DNA of 64,000 bases from an uncultured Veillonella sp. (GTDB lineage Bacteria > Bacillota > Negativicutes > Veillonellales > Veillonellaceae), in contig NZ_CAKQFJ010000010.1 in assembly GCF_934230905.1 (NCBI RefSeq), forward strand, positions 11,064 to 75,063, in the 5' to 3' direction. The stretch's first letter is position 1, and each line of letters starts with the position of its first letter. Below, in pieces: positions 1-7,691 of the stretch. The translations under genes and the position numbers were made by a program. Under the pieces are notes generated by a model, which saw nothing but the letters and a program-made list of their open reading frames with translations, did not search any database and was not told where the DNA came from.

Positions 1-41
1 GCTAAAAACGCTACGGCTCTTATCAACAAAATCAATTTCAT
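1..41 (-). CDS. start of an unidentified phage-region gene (partial)
   Basis: On the minus strand an ATG at 41-39 is preceded by an AGGAGAAG ribosome binding site and opens a frame reading MKLILLIRAVAFL to the window edge. It follows the next upstream gene (ending at 61) by 19 bases, as expected for one operon of the prophage lytic side. Only 13 codons are visible, so the product cannot be named. The hydrophobic start could be a membrane or signal segment. Confidence 0.4.
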   Translation of the reverse strand, partial: MKLILLIRAVAFL

Positions 42-60
42 AATTCTTCTCCTATCACTG

Positions 61-303
61 TTAAAATGGGTTGTAACAAAAGCCATATACTCTATCATGC
101 GAACCAACTTTTCCGTAATGTCTACGAAGTACATCAGAAGTGTTTTCCTCTTCCATGCGTTGACCCTCTGCACAATGACACTCCCAACCATATGGTGTGA
201 TGTCATCGAATATGCTTTCTACATATTCGTAGTGGTCTTCACGAATTTTTGCACCAGCACAAGCAATGGCTTCCAAAAATTTGTTATTAATGAAAATTTT
301 CAT
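61..303 (-). CDS. hypothetical phage-region protein, 80 aa
   Basis: An 80-residue protein with a good ribosome binding site (AGGAGAGGAATT before ATG). Its start overlaps the end of the upstream helix-turn-helix gene by 4 bases, which implies translational coupling. It is acidic, with HYEYVESIFDD and a CHC pair in the middle. I recognise no family. Position in the antirepressor operon suggests an early prophage gene. Confidence 0.55.
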   Translation of the reverse strand: MKIFINNKFLEAIACAGAKIREDHYEYVESIFDDITPYGWECHCAEGQRMEEENTSDVLRRHYGKVGSHDRVYGFCYNPF

Positions 304-596
304 AATTCCTCTCCTACTATCACTAGCATTTGGCTGGTGATTTTTTTAATTTCACTTTTCAAACGATTGTTTTCTTTTTCCAATCGTTCTACTTCGTTTT
401 TTAACTTCCTGTAACCAATAGCCGAGTATTCACTTTCAACTCCTGCTAGTGCTTCAACCTCTTTTTTACTAAACCTTACACCGCTTACATTCGGTAGTTG
501 CTTTAGCTTGCCTTTATTTCTTAGGTCATACACTGCGGTTAGTGAAATTTGAAATAGTTCTGCTACTTGGTTAGCCGTATATACTAGGCTCTCCAT
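300..596 (-). CDS. helix-turn-helix DNA-binding protein with coiled-coil tail (phage)
   Basis: About 98 aa. Residues 1-50 (YTANQVAELFQISLTAVYDL, then NKGKL) look like an excisionase/MerR-type winged helix-turn-helix. The rest (RKLKNEVERLEKENNRLKSE) is a heptad-like coiled coil that probably dimerises the protein. I chose the ATG at 596 because AGGTGA sits 6 bases upstream; a GTG at 605 is the alternative. It follows the antirepressor gene with a 1-base gap. It may act as an excisionase or an early regulator; the exact role is not visible. Confidence 0.6.
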   Translation of the reverse strand: MESLVYTANQVAELFQISLTAVYDLRNKGKLKQLPNVSGVRFSKKEVEALAGVESEYSAIGYRKLKNEVERLEKENNRLKSEIKKITSQMLVIVGEEL

Positions 597-597
597 T

Positions 598-1341
598 TTA
601 TTCACCTAAAAATTTATTAATAAAATACTGTTGTCCTTTTCCTGTTACTTTTGTAGTTTTATTAACCGATGTATGGCCATCAGCATGACTTACAACAGTT
701 TCTTTGATTTGAAATAATCCCATTTCCATTGCTTTTTGTGTAGGACTGTTATAATCAGAACCCTTACGCTTTATTAAGTATCCATTTTCACGTAACCAAT
801 TAAACAATCGTTTTTGCCCCATATCCTTTACTCCATTTTGATGAAGTAACTTTGCTAAATCTCCAACTAATATTGATGTATGACTAGCTGCTACACTATC
901 AGCAAACAAAACTTTTGGCTTTTGTTCTTCGATTAAGGCTTTTGCTTTATTATGTTCTTCAACCTCATTAGCATATGCTCTTAATGCATCTGGCAATGTG
1001 CGAGGTATATCTGCAACGTATTGCCCTGTTTTGCGTATTTGAGGGATAACATCATGTGTAATCCAACGCTTAAATTCTTTAGCTTCTGGCTTTCTGCTTG
1101 AAAGTACTAAACTATATAAGCCATATTCGTTGACAACAGATTTTTCTGGATTTCCGGGAGTACCGTCATTTAAAATGACACTACTCTTTTCATCATCGTC
1201 TAATCGGATCAACGCTTGTCTCGAATTGTTAATTTCAAGACAGTTACATACATCCTTAGCAACGAACCAAGCTTCTTGTCCTTGCATTACAATGCGTACA
1301 TTACCAAATTGATTGTTTTTAAAAATTTGTAATTCACTCAT
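598..1341 (-). CDS. phage antirepressor (BRO-N plus KilA-C type)
   Basis: 247 aa. The N-terminal 110 residues match the BRO/P22-Ant type domain (NVRIVMQGQEAWFVAKDVCN, then WITHDVIPQIRKTGQYV). The C-terminal part (HTSILVGDLAKLLHQNG, then LFNWLRENGYLIKRKG) matches the phage antirepressor KilAC domain, which binds DNA. Such proteins oppose the lysogenic repressor and promote induction. It lies downstream of the Cro-like gene on the lytic strand, with one operator copy directly upstream at 1361-1375. Family assignment is by recognised motifs. Confidence 0.85.
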   Translation of the reverse strand: MSELQIFKNNQFGNVRIVMQGQEAWFVAKDVCNCLEINNSRQALIRLDDDEKSSVILNDGTPGNPEKSVVNEYGLYSLVLSSRKPEAKEFKRWITHDVIPQIRKTGQYVADIPRTLPDALRAYANEVEEHNKAKALIEEQKPKVLFADSVAASHTSILVGDLAKLLHQNGVKDMGQKRLFNWLRENGYLIKRKGSDYNSPTQKAMEMGLFQIKETVVSHADGHTSVNKTTKVTGKGQQYFINKFLGE

Positions 1342-1360
1342 GTATTCACCCTTTCTGTTT

Positions 1361-1375
1361 TCTACTTAAAGTAGA
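1361..1375. promoter_or_regulatory. repressor operator, perfect 15-bp palindrome
   Basis: TCTACTTAAAGTAGA is a perfect palindrome around a central base. It abuts the stop codon of the Cro-like gene and lies 20 bases upstream of the antirepressor start. Degenerate copies occur at 1609-1623, 1629-1643 and 1671-1685, so this is probably an operator for the CI-like or Cro-like protein. Confidence 0.65.
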
Positions 1376-1576
1376 CTAATAAGGCAAAATAATATCATCC
1401 ATAGTTACTGAATATAATCTACATAATTCAGTTAAATTTCCGTAATCGATTTCTGTCTTACCATTCTCCCAATTATTGATTGTAACTTTAGATTTCTTCA
1501 TTTTCTTTGCCACATTCTCTTGAGATAGATTTGCATTAACTCTTGCTGCTTTCAATGAAATTTTCAATCTCTTCAA
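1376..1576 (-). CDS. Cro/CI-type helix-turn-helix regulator, 66 aa
   Basis: A one-domain XRE-type protein: AARVNANLSQENVAKKMKKS followed by KVTINNWENGKTEI spans helices 1-4 with the recognition helix. It starts at TTG (1576), chosen because GGGGGTGATAAA lies just upstream. It is divergent from the CI-like repressor gene with the operator cluster between them, the classical Cro position in a lambda-like switch. Its small size also fits a Cro-like role. Confidence 0.75.
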   Translation of the reverse strand: MKRLKISLKAARVNANLSQENVAKKMKKSKVTINNWENGKTEIDYGNLTELCRLYSVTMDDIILPY

Positions 1577-1608
1577 TTTATCACCCCCTTCTTATGCTAT
1601 TAGTATAG

Positions 1609-1685
1609 TTTACTCAAAGTAGAATGTCAATACTAAAAGTAAACTTTTTTAAAAAATAGTATTGAAGTTTACTACTTTAAGTATT
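1609..1685. promoter_or_regulatory. operator cluster of the lysogeny switch
   Basis: The intergenic region between divergent cro-like and cI-like genes carries three variants of the TACT-N3-AGTA core: 1609-1623, 1629-1643 and 1671-1685. With the perfect copy at 1361-1375 this makes four sites, three of them between the two promoters. The arrangement is that of O-sites controlling a bistable switch. Which protein binds which site is not visible. Confidence 0.6.
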
Positions 1686-1724
1686 AATATAGAAATATAC
1701 AGGCGAGAAGAATAGGAGTTTATC

Positions 1725-2105
1725 ATGAATTCTGATTACAAAAAGGTATTTGCCAAAAATTTAAGTAATTTATTAGCAAGAAACAAAAAGACACAAGCCG
1801 ATTTAGTAGCCGATTTAAGATTAAACAAATCAACTGTTTCAACATGGGTTAACGGCACTAAAATGCCTAGGATGAATAAAATAGAACAGTTAGCTAACTA
1901 TTTTGGGGTAGAAAAATCAGATTTAATAGAGGATAAATCTGATACTGACGAACAGTACTACAATGATCCGTCTGTCTCAGAATACGCACAAGCGATTAAA
2001 GACAATCCAGATTTACGTATACTATTCGATGCTAGTAAAGATATGTCAAAAGATGATATCGATTTTGTAATAAATACTATTGAAATGTTAAAGAAAAGAG
2101 GTTAG
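1725..2105 (+). CDS. CI-like phage repressor (XRE family), 126 aa
   Basis: The N-terminal helix-turn-helix (NLLARNKKTQADLVADLRLN then KSTVSTWVNGTKMPRMNK) is followed by a short acidic, helical C-terminal tail (DNPDLRILFDASKDMSKDDI). There is no LexA-type Ser-Lys protease domain, so self-cleavage is unlikely. The ImmA-like metalloprotease 350 bases downstream is the probable route to inactivation, as in ICEBs1-like elements. AGGAG precedes the ATG by 6 bases. It heads a plus-strand lysogeny operon ending in the integrase. Confidence 0.8.
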   Translation: MNSDYKKVFAKNLSNLLARNKKTQADLVADLRLNKSTVSTWVNGTKMPRMNKIEQLANYFGVEKSDLIEDKSDTDEQYYNDPSVSEYAQAIKDNPDLRILFDASKDMSKDDIDFVINTIEMLKKRG

Positions 2106-2110
2106 ATAGT

Positions 2111-2398
2111 ATGGAATTGTTTCTATCCTTTGTATCAATCATTGCTTATATTATTGGCTATCCTACTATTGCTGGTATAGTTGGATTGGTTGCTTTAGTT
2201 ATATTTATTTGGTTTTATTCAAGGAAAAAAGAGCCATATAGAGTTTTTGTTCCATGGTTAGTAATTGCAATTTTATTTAATATATTCTTAATTCACTACA
2301 AACCTAATTATTTATTAAGCATAGGAATTACTTCGTCTATTTCAACTTGGGTTACATCACTACTTATGCTCCTTTATTTCAAATGGATAAATAGATAA
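2111..2398 (+). CDS. small membrane protein of the lysogeny operon, 95 aa
   Basis: Starts 5 bases after the repressor stop. It has three hydrophobic segments (about residues 5-35, 45-62 and 70-90) separated by a basic loop SRKKEPYR. No family is recognised. Small membrane proteins beside phage repressors are often superinfection-exclusion or lysogenic-conversion factors, but that is only inference here. Confidence 0.6.
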   Translation: MELFLSFVSIIAYIIGYPTIAGIVGLVALVIFIWFYSRKKEPYRVFVPWLVIAILFNIFLIHYKPNYLLSIGITSSISTWVTSLLMLLYFKWINR

Positions 2399-2454
2399 TG
2401 TGTAAAAAATTCCATGTTGAATAACATACAATAACCCTATAAGGGGATGATAGT

Positions 2455-2715
2455 ATGAACATTAATTTAATCTATATAAAGCTACGGAAAACACAAATTG
2501 CAATATTAAAGCTAAATGATGACGGAACATATACAATCCTAGTTAATAGCAATAAGCCACGAGATATACAAAGGCAAGGAATACTACACGAATTAGGTCA
2601 TATCATACATGACGATATGTACAATACCGCTAATGTTGATTTAATCGAGCGTATGGCTCATGCAAGAGAAATGGACGATGTAGAGGGTATTAACTTTTAT
2701 ACACACATCATATGA
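2455..2715 (+). CDS. ImmA/IrrE-type metallopeptidase, short form
   Basis: 86 aa with the zinc-protease motif HELGHIIH at about residues 47-54 and a downstream ERMAHAREMD segment that could supply a further acidic ligand. ImmA-family proteins cleave the phage repressor and trigger induction. The protein is shorter than typical ImmA (about 120-170 aa) and lacks much N-terminal sequence, so it is a minimal or trimmed version. GGGGATGATAGT precedes the ATG. It sits between the membrane protein and the integrase. Confidence 0.7.
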   Translation: MNINLIYIKLRKTQIAILKLNDDGTYTILVNSNKPRDIQRQGILHELGHIIHDDMYNTANVDLIERMAHAREMDDVEGINFYTHII

Positions 2716-2723
2716 GGTGAATT

Positions 2724-3779
2724 ATGCAATACAATTTCACTATCAGAAAAAAAGATAAAGGGTATCAGATTATAGTCAGCTATAAGGACGGCTATAAGTG
2801 GAAACAAAAATCAAAACAAGGTTTCGCCACACAAAGAGATGCTAAACTGTATGGGCAAGAAATAGTCGATAACCTAAAAAAGACTATCACCAGTCCACTT
2901 GATGATAGTCTAAAAGATATTACACTTATTGAGTTTTACAGAATATATACAGATGAAAACAAAGCAAATGTATACTCTACGTTCAAAGCATATGACAATG
3001 CATTTCAGAAATTCAACACGCTATTCAATATGAAAGTAAAAGATATTTCTGAAATACAAATTCGAAAAGTGATTAATGATTTGCAACAGTCAATAGCCAC
3101 TAAAAATATGTGCATAACGATTATAACAAAGGTATTCGCTTATGCAGTATCACCATACAGGATTATTAATAATAGTCCATGTAAGAATATTAAGCGGTTA
3201 CATAAAACGCAAACAGCTAAAATCAATGCTATAAGCGAAGATGATGTAACACACTTGTTAACCTCTTTAAAAAGTCATAACTACAAATACTATATCGTGT
3301 GTTCAATTGCTGCTTATTCTGGTATGCGGTATGGTGAAATCTTAGGTCTTACATGGGATGATATAGATTTAGATAATGCAATTATTGATGTGAATAAGCA
3401 GTTCGCATATAGTGGCGAAAGTACATATATGATCCGTAATCTAAAAACAAAAAACAGTTACAGAAAAATACCAATACCGCCAATACTGATTGATATACTA
3501 CTTGAATATAAAAATACCACCAGCGGATTATATCTGTTCAACAATCCAACTGGCGGTACTGGTGCGGTATCGGTAATGATTAAACGCTATTTACCAAATA
3601 CTTCTATCCACGATTTAAGGCACACATACGCTACAAGGCTATTAGCAAATGGTGTTGATATAAAAACAGTAGCATCCTTATTAGGTGATACTGTTGATAC
3701 AGTCATTAACACGTACATTCACTATACCGATGAAATGAGATTAAAGGCACATGATAGTGTGTCTAAAATTTTCGGCTAG
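2724..3779 (+). CDS. int: tyrosine site-specific integrase
   Basis: 351 aa, normal length for Tn916/lambda-type integrases. It has an N-terminal AP2-like arm-binding region (RKKDKGYQIIVSYKDGYKWK), a SAM-like core-binding domain (about 65-160) and a catalytic domain. Catalytic residues visible are R202 (SGMRYGE), H296 and R299 (HDLRHTYATRL) and the nucleophile Tyr at about 331 (NTYIHYTDE). It inserts and excises the element. It is the last element gene before chromosomal genes, so the attachment site probably lies in 3780-3905. Confidence 0.9.
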   Translation: MQYNFTIRKKDKGYQIIVSYKDGYKWKQKSKQGFATQRDAKLYGQEIVDNLKKTITSPLDDSLKDITLIEFYRIYTDENKANVYSTFKAYDNAFQKFNTLFNMKVKDISEIQIRKVINDLQQSIATKNMCITIITKVFAYAVSPYRIINNSPCKNIKRLHKTQTAKINAISEDDVTHLLTSLKSHNYKYYIVCSIAAYSGMRYGEILGLTWDDIDLDNAIIDVNKQFAYSGESTYMIRNLKTKNSYRKIPIPPILIDILLEYKNTTSGLYLFNNPTGGTGAVSVMIKRYLPNTSIHDLRHTYATRLLANGVDIKTVASLLGDTVDTVINTYIHYTDEMRLKAHDSVSKIFG

Positions 3780-3901
3780 AATTTTTGACGGATTTATTGA
3801 CGATTAGTTAATAAACCTTGTATTTACTGGTGTTTTTAACCGATAAAACATATCAATATATTATAGCACAAACAAGGGTCGTTTTGAATGTTTTGTACAC
3901 T
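3780..3901. other. probable attachment-site region at the element boundary
   Basis: 122 bp between the integrase stop and the 3' end of the GIY-YIG gene. No tRNA is present. Integrase genes normally lie beside their att site, so the junction should be here or in the 3' end of the GIY-YIG gene. The core repeat cannot be defined because the other end of the element is outside the window. Confidence 0.35.
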
Positions 3902-4198
3902 CTATTTCAATAGATTTATACGTTCAATTTCTCTATTCTCACCTGACGCAATAAGCTGTAATTTTTGTATCCTATTGAGTCGTTTAATAGCATATTCTCG
4001 CGACTGTGCCTCTTGTTTACTTTGAAAGCTTTCATGATAAACCAAGTATACAGGCCTGCGACATTTCGTATACTTAGCTCCACCTTTTATGACACCATTA
4101 TGAGCATCTAACCGTTTTTTTAGATTTGTAGTCCATCCACAGTACAAGCTTTCATCAGCACATCTCACAATATACGTGAAAAATTGTTCATGATCCAT
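3902..4198 (-). CDS. GIY-YIG nuclease superfamily protein (UPF0213-like)
   Basis: About 98 aa, a stand-alone GIY-YIG domain. The YIV (9-11) and YCGWT (about 19-23) stand for the GIY and YIG strands, followed by a conserved Arg (NLKKRLDAHN). The ATG at 4198 begins 2 bases beyond the cyclophilin stop codon, so the two are translationally coupled; starts further upstream would lie inside the cyclophilin gene. Family members are of unclear function, possibly DNA repair. The prophage ends just beyond its 3' end. Confidence 0.75.
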   Translation of the reverse strand: MDHEQFFTYIVRCADESLYCGWTTNLKKRLDAHNGVIKGGAKYTKCRRPVYLVYHESFQSKQEAQSREYAIKRLNRIQKLQLIASGENREIERINLLK

Positions 4199-4199
4199 C

Positions 4200-4838
4200 T
4201 TATTTACTAGCATCATCCTTAATCGGCTCAATGGTAATCGAATTAATGATCACAGGATCAACAGGCTTATCATTTTTATCTGTTTTTACCTTACCAATTT
4301 TTTCGACCACATCCACACCTTGTACAACTATACCAAAAATGGTGTGTTTATTATCGAGGTGCGGTGTAGGTCCTAATGTTATAAAAAATTGTGAGCCCCC
4401 TGTATTGGGGCCACGATTAGCCATGGCTAGTATACCCATTTTATTAAAGTGAAGGTCATTAGAGAATTCATCCGGAATTTCATAACCTGGACCGCCAGCA
4501 CCTGTTCCTGTTGGATCACCACCTTGAATCATAAAACTATCAATAACACGATGAAATGTTACACCATTATAAAAACCATTTTTTACAAGGTAATCAAAGT
4601 TTTTAACAGTAATTGGTGCTTTAGACCCATATAAACGAATCTTGATTTGTCCATAATTCGTATTAAAAATCGCATACTCATCTGCAATTGGCGCATTTGT
4701 AAAATTAGGCATTTTATTAACAGTTTCAGCTTGTGCAACAGGTGTAATAGTTTTATCTGCACTGTCATTACTGCAAGCAGCTGTTACTACCATGATGCCC
4801 CCCAAGAAAACAGAGCCTAATATTCTTTTAATATTCAT
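4200..4838 (-). CDS. cyclophilin-type peptidyl-prolyl isomerase, lipoprotein
   Basis: 212 aa. A signal peptide with lipobox VTAAC puts the lipidated Cys at position 22, so the protein is anchored in a membrane facing the periplasm. The cyclophilin core follows: VTFHRVIDSFMIQGGDPTGT carries the catalytic Arg and Gln, with ANRGPNTGGSQFFITLG after it. It should assist folding of exported proteins. It has its own start after a terminator at 4886-4910 and is coupled to the GIY-YIG gene. Confidence 0.9.
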   Translation of the reverse strand: MNIKRILGSVFLGGIMVVTAACSNDSADKTITPVAQAETVNKMPNFTNAPIADEYAIFNTNYGQIKIRLYGSKAPITVKNFDYLVKNGFYNGVTFHRVIDSFMIQGGDPTGTGAGGPGYEIPDEFSNDLHFNKMGILAMANRGPNTGGSQFFITLGPTPHLDNKHTIFGIVVQGVDVVEKIGKVKTDKNDKPVDPVIINSITIEPIKDDASK

Positions 4839-4885
4839 AATAACCCCTCAAAATATAGTCATTTCCCCAAATTATATGTACATAG

Positions 4886-4910
4886 AAAAACCGCTCAACC
4901 CGTGAGCGGC
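4886..4910 (-). terminator. rho-independent terminator of the HAD gene
   Basis: On the minus strand a 7-bp GC-rich stem (CCGCTCA/TGAGCGG) is followed by TTTTT. It lies about 90 bases after the HAD phosphatase stop codon. Confidence 0.85.
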
Positions 4911-4997
4911 TCTTTATTAGTATATCATGTTTTCACTATGAATTTCTTTAAAATTCTATAAAAATTTATAATATAAAAATGTCTTTATCAACAACTA

Positions 4998-5774
4998 CTA
5001 CTTAACCCAGCCAAAGTGTTTACATGCATTGTAAATACCATCTTTATCACAGTCTGATGTAATATAATCAGCTTCTAACTTAAGTTCCGGCCTAGCATTT
5101 CCCATAGCAATATTTAACCATTCTGGTTTGAACATAGATAAATCATTATACCCATCACCAAAAACAACAACCTGACTCGGTTTCATATTAAAATGCCGTA
5201 TCATATTATGAATCCCTAATGCTTTTTCCATAGGTTCATATAATACACAACCCTCACCATAGCGAATAAGCTTATGCGTCATATGATTAATATCTTTTGC
5301 TTCTTCTTCACCATCTTTAAAGAATACATAGATTTTATAAAAATCTTTTACACTATGAAAATCAAAATCCGGTTCTACAACAGTTTTAAACACATCCCAA
5401 TCAGGGTGCCATTCTAATATTTCTTTATAAGGTGTAATTCGACCCAATTTGTTCTGGTCTGTAACAGCCCATGGAATATGTTTCGATTCTAAGTATTCTA
5501 AATATTGAATACACATATCTCGATTCATGCCAATCATTGATACTAATTTTCCGTCTATAGTAATACTATGTCCGCCATCAGCCACCACATTTGTAATATT
5601 AGCTTGCTTTGCAAAACGCATAGCATCGACCTGAATTCTACCTGTTGCAATCGATACCAAATGACCGCGACGTTGCAATTCATCTAAACAATATTGAGCA
5701 CTATTTGGAATTTTTCCTTCTGGCCACACAGCCAATGTATTATCTATATCAAAAAAGAAAAATTTTTGTTCCAC
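4998..5774 (-). CDS. HAD-IIB (Cof-type) sugar-phosphate phosphatase
   Basis: 258 aa. Motif I FFFDIDNTLAVW gives the nucleophile D9 and acid D11. Motif IV VVFGDGYNDLSMF near residue 205 gives the magnesium-binding Asp pair. The large insertion between them is the IIB cap that sets substrate choice. These enzymes remove phosphate from sugar phosphates, flavin or nucleotide intermediates; the substrate cannot be read from sequence. It starts at GTG (5774) behind AGGAGGACTT. Confidence 0.85.
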   Translation of the reverse strand: MEQKFFFFDIDNTLAVWPEGKIPNSAQYCLDELQRRGHLVSIATGRIQVDAMRFAKQANITNVVADGGHSITIDGKLVSMIGMNRDMCIQYLEYLESKHIPWAVTDQNKLGRITPYKEILEWHPDWDVFKTVVEPDFDFHSVKDFYKIYVFFKDGEEEAKDINHMTHKLIRYGEGCVLYEPMEKALGIHNMIRHFNMKPSQVVVFGDGYNDLSMFKPEWLNIAMGNARPELKLEADYITSDCDKDGIYNACKHFGWVK

Positions 5775-5843
5775 AAGTCCTCCTATCTATCAGCCTCTAT
5801 ATACGAGCTCATATACAAACCATTAACACATTCCATCGGAGCA

Positions 5844-6083
5844 CTATTCATCTTTTCCACTCATTAATTGAAAGCGTTTTTGTTGTTTCACATCAGGATA
5901 TTTATCTCGATCTACATCGCTACAAAACATCTCCAACGGGCGTACATACAAATCACGTTCATCATATAATTTTTGATATACCACCAATTTTTCACCCGTT
6001 TCAGAATGTGTGGCCACATCTAATACGTAATAATACATACCTTTAAAATGGCGATATAAACCACCTTTTACAATCTCGTTCAT
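5844..6083 (-). CDS. DUF1653 family protein, 79 aa
   Basis: The core KGGLYRHFKGMYYYVLDVAT then YQKLYDERDLYVRPLEMF is typical of DUF1653, small proteins of unknown function with a beta-rich fold. I chose ATG 6083 because GAGGTAGTT lies directly upstream; an in-frame ATG at 6152 lacks such a site. It precedes the HAD gene by 70 bases on the same strand and may share its transcript. Confidence 0.75.
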   Translation of the reverse strand: MNEIVKGGLYRHFKGMYYYVLDVATHSETGEKLVVYQKLYDERDLYVRPLEMFCSDVDRDKYPDVKQQKRFQLMSGKDE

Positions 6084-6173
6084 AACTACCTCTATATTGC
6101 TAAAACGTACTGGCTGTATTTTCTTACTATGTATTATACTAGCAAAGTTCATCAGTGGAAAGACATAACAAAA

Positions 6174-6246
6174 AACTCGCAGTCTCTATTTTATGACTAT
6201 ATGTCTAATAAAACTTAGTCATTTTCCAAAACAGAGAATGCGAGTT
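6174..6246 (-). terminator. long hairpin terminator after brnQ
   Basis: On the minus strand an outer stem AACTCGCA/TGCGAGTT, extended by TCTCT/AGAGA, encloses an inner ATGACTA/TAGTCAT stem. A TTTTTTG tract follows. It lies 12 bases after the brnQ stop. Confidence 0.75.
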
Positions 6247-6257
6247 ACATTCAATAC

Positions 6258-7592
6258 CTATTTAGTTGTATCTGAAACCAATCCCTTATGAATAAGACCT
6301 ATGATAAAGCCCAATATAGCAAAGCTCACCCATCCCATGCCAACACCTTGGAATGGAATGTATTGCGTAAACAAACCTTCAATAGCATCCGGAGCCCAGC
6401 CTGCTGTTTCCAAGCCACTCATCAATGCAGAAATCATGGTCAATCCCACAGTCCATCCATATACACAACGGTGACTACCAAAAACATTATCGCTCAGTGC
6501 TAGCAAGATAATAACAATCGTCAATGGGTATAGTAACATCAACACAGGAATAGCCGCACTAATAATCGTTTTCAAACCAAACAAACCAAGAGCAAATGCT
6601 GCCACAGAGAATAAAACAACATACATTTTATAGCTAATTTTGCTATACAACTTATGGAAGTATGTACTACAGGAAGTGATAAGTCCTATACTTGTACTCA
6701 AACACGCTAATAGAACTATAATAGCCAAAATGATTTGACCAACACCACCAAAAAGAAATTCAGCACTAGCAGTTAATACAGGTGCTCCCGTATCAAACAG
6801 CCCAAATCGCTCTACGCTTGTAGCACCAATATTAGCAATGAAAACATAGACAATTCCAAGTAAACCTACCGCAATAGCCCCGACTTCCATCACCGTTTTT
6901 GTAATGACATCACGAGATGAAGCACCTGTAAGGCGTACAAAATCTACTACAAGAATAGCAAATACCACCGAAGCCAACGCATCCATAGTATTATACCCAT
7001 CAAGAAACCCTTGCAATACGGCCACACCATCAGTTGCATAAGCTGCTTGTGGTATCGCATAAGATCCAATCGGTGTAATAAAGGATTTAATAATAAGTAA
7101 TAAGATAACAAGTAATAATACTGGTGTTAAAATATTACCAATACGATTCACAAGTTTTTGCGGACTAATTGACAACCACAAGGAAACACCAAAGAATATA
7201 GCAAGGAATAATGGTTGCATATCCATCGACACACCTTGCATAAACGGCTTAATTGCTATTTCATAAGCAACGGTACCCGTTCTAGGTGTTGCAAACATCG
7301 GACCAATACTCAAATACAAGGCCACAGTATAAATGAGGCCATACACAGGATGTACACGACCAGATAATTCCTCAACGTCTTTACATCCAGAATAGCCCAT
7401 GGCCATAACACCCAATAATGGTAACCCAACGCCAGTTAATACAAAACCAGCTAATGCCCATCCTACATTAGACCCTGCATGTTGACCTAATGCGGCCGGG
7501 AAAATAAGATTCCCCGCACCAAAGAATAGGGCGAATAACATCATGCCTATTGCTAAATAGGCGCGCAGTGATAGATTTTCTTTTCCATCCAT
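6258..7592 (-). CDS. brnQ: branched-chain amino acid:cation symporter
   Basis: About 444 aa and 12 hydrophobic segments, the usual size of the BrnQ/LIVCS family. The N-terminal signature AIGMMLFALFFGAGNLIFPA is diagnostic. It takes up Leu, Ile and Val with a cation across the inner membrane. I chose ATG 7592 because AAGGGAG lies 8 bases upstream; ATG 7610 overlaps that site. It stands alone between the DUF1653 and molybdopterin oxidoreductase genes and has its own terminator. Confidence 0.9.
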   Translation of the reverse strand: MDGKENLSLRAYLAIGMMLFALFFGAGNLIFPAALGQHAGSNVGWALAGFVLTGVGLPLLGVMAMGYSGCKDVEELSGRVHPVYGLIYTVALYLSIGPMFATPRTGTVAYEIAIKPFMQGVSMDMQPLFLAIFFGVSLWLSISPQKLVNRIGNILTPVLLLVILLLIIKSFITPIGSYAIPQAAYATDGVAVLQGFLDGYNTMDALASVVFAILVVDFVRLTGASSRDVITKTVMEVGAIAVGLLGIVYVFIANIGATSVERFGLFDTGAPVLTASAEFLFGGVGQIILAIIVLLACLSTSIGLITSCSTYFHKLYSKISYKMYVVLFSVAAFALGLFGLKTIISAAIPVLMLLYPLTIVIILLALSDNVFGSHRCVYGWTVGLTMISALMSGLETAGWAPDAIEGLFTQYIPFQGVGMGWVSFAILGFIIGLIHKGLVSDTTK

Positions 7593-7691
7593 AAGGTTAT
7601 CTCCCTTCATAATCCACTATCATATTAGATAATATTATATATGATATAGTATTCCGGTTCAACAACAAAATCGAATTATATCGAACTTTCA

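Noticed and set aside
90..420. Plus-strand open frame across the phage genes at the left end
   Set aside because: It runs antisense to two overlapping minus-strand genes with good ribosome binding sites.
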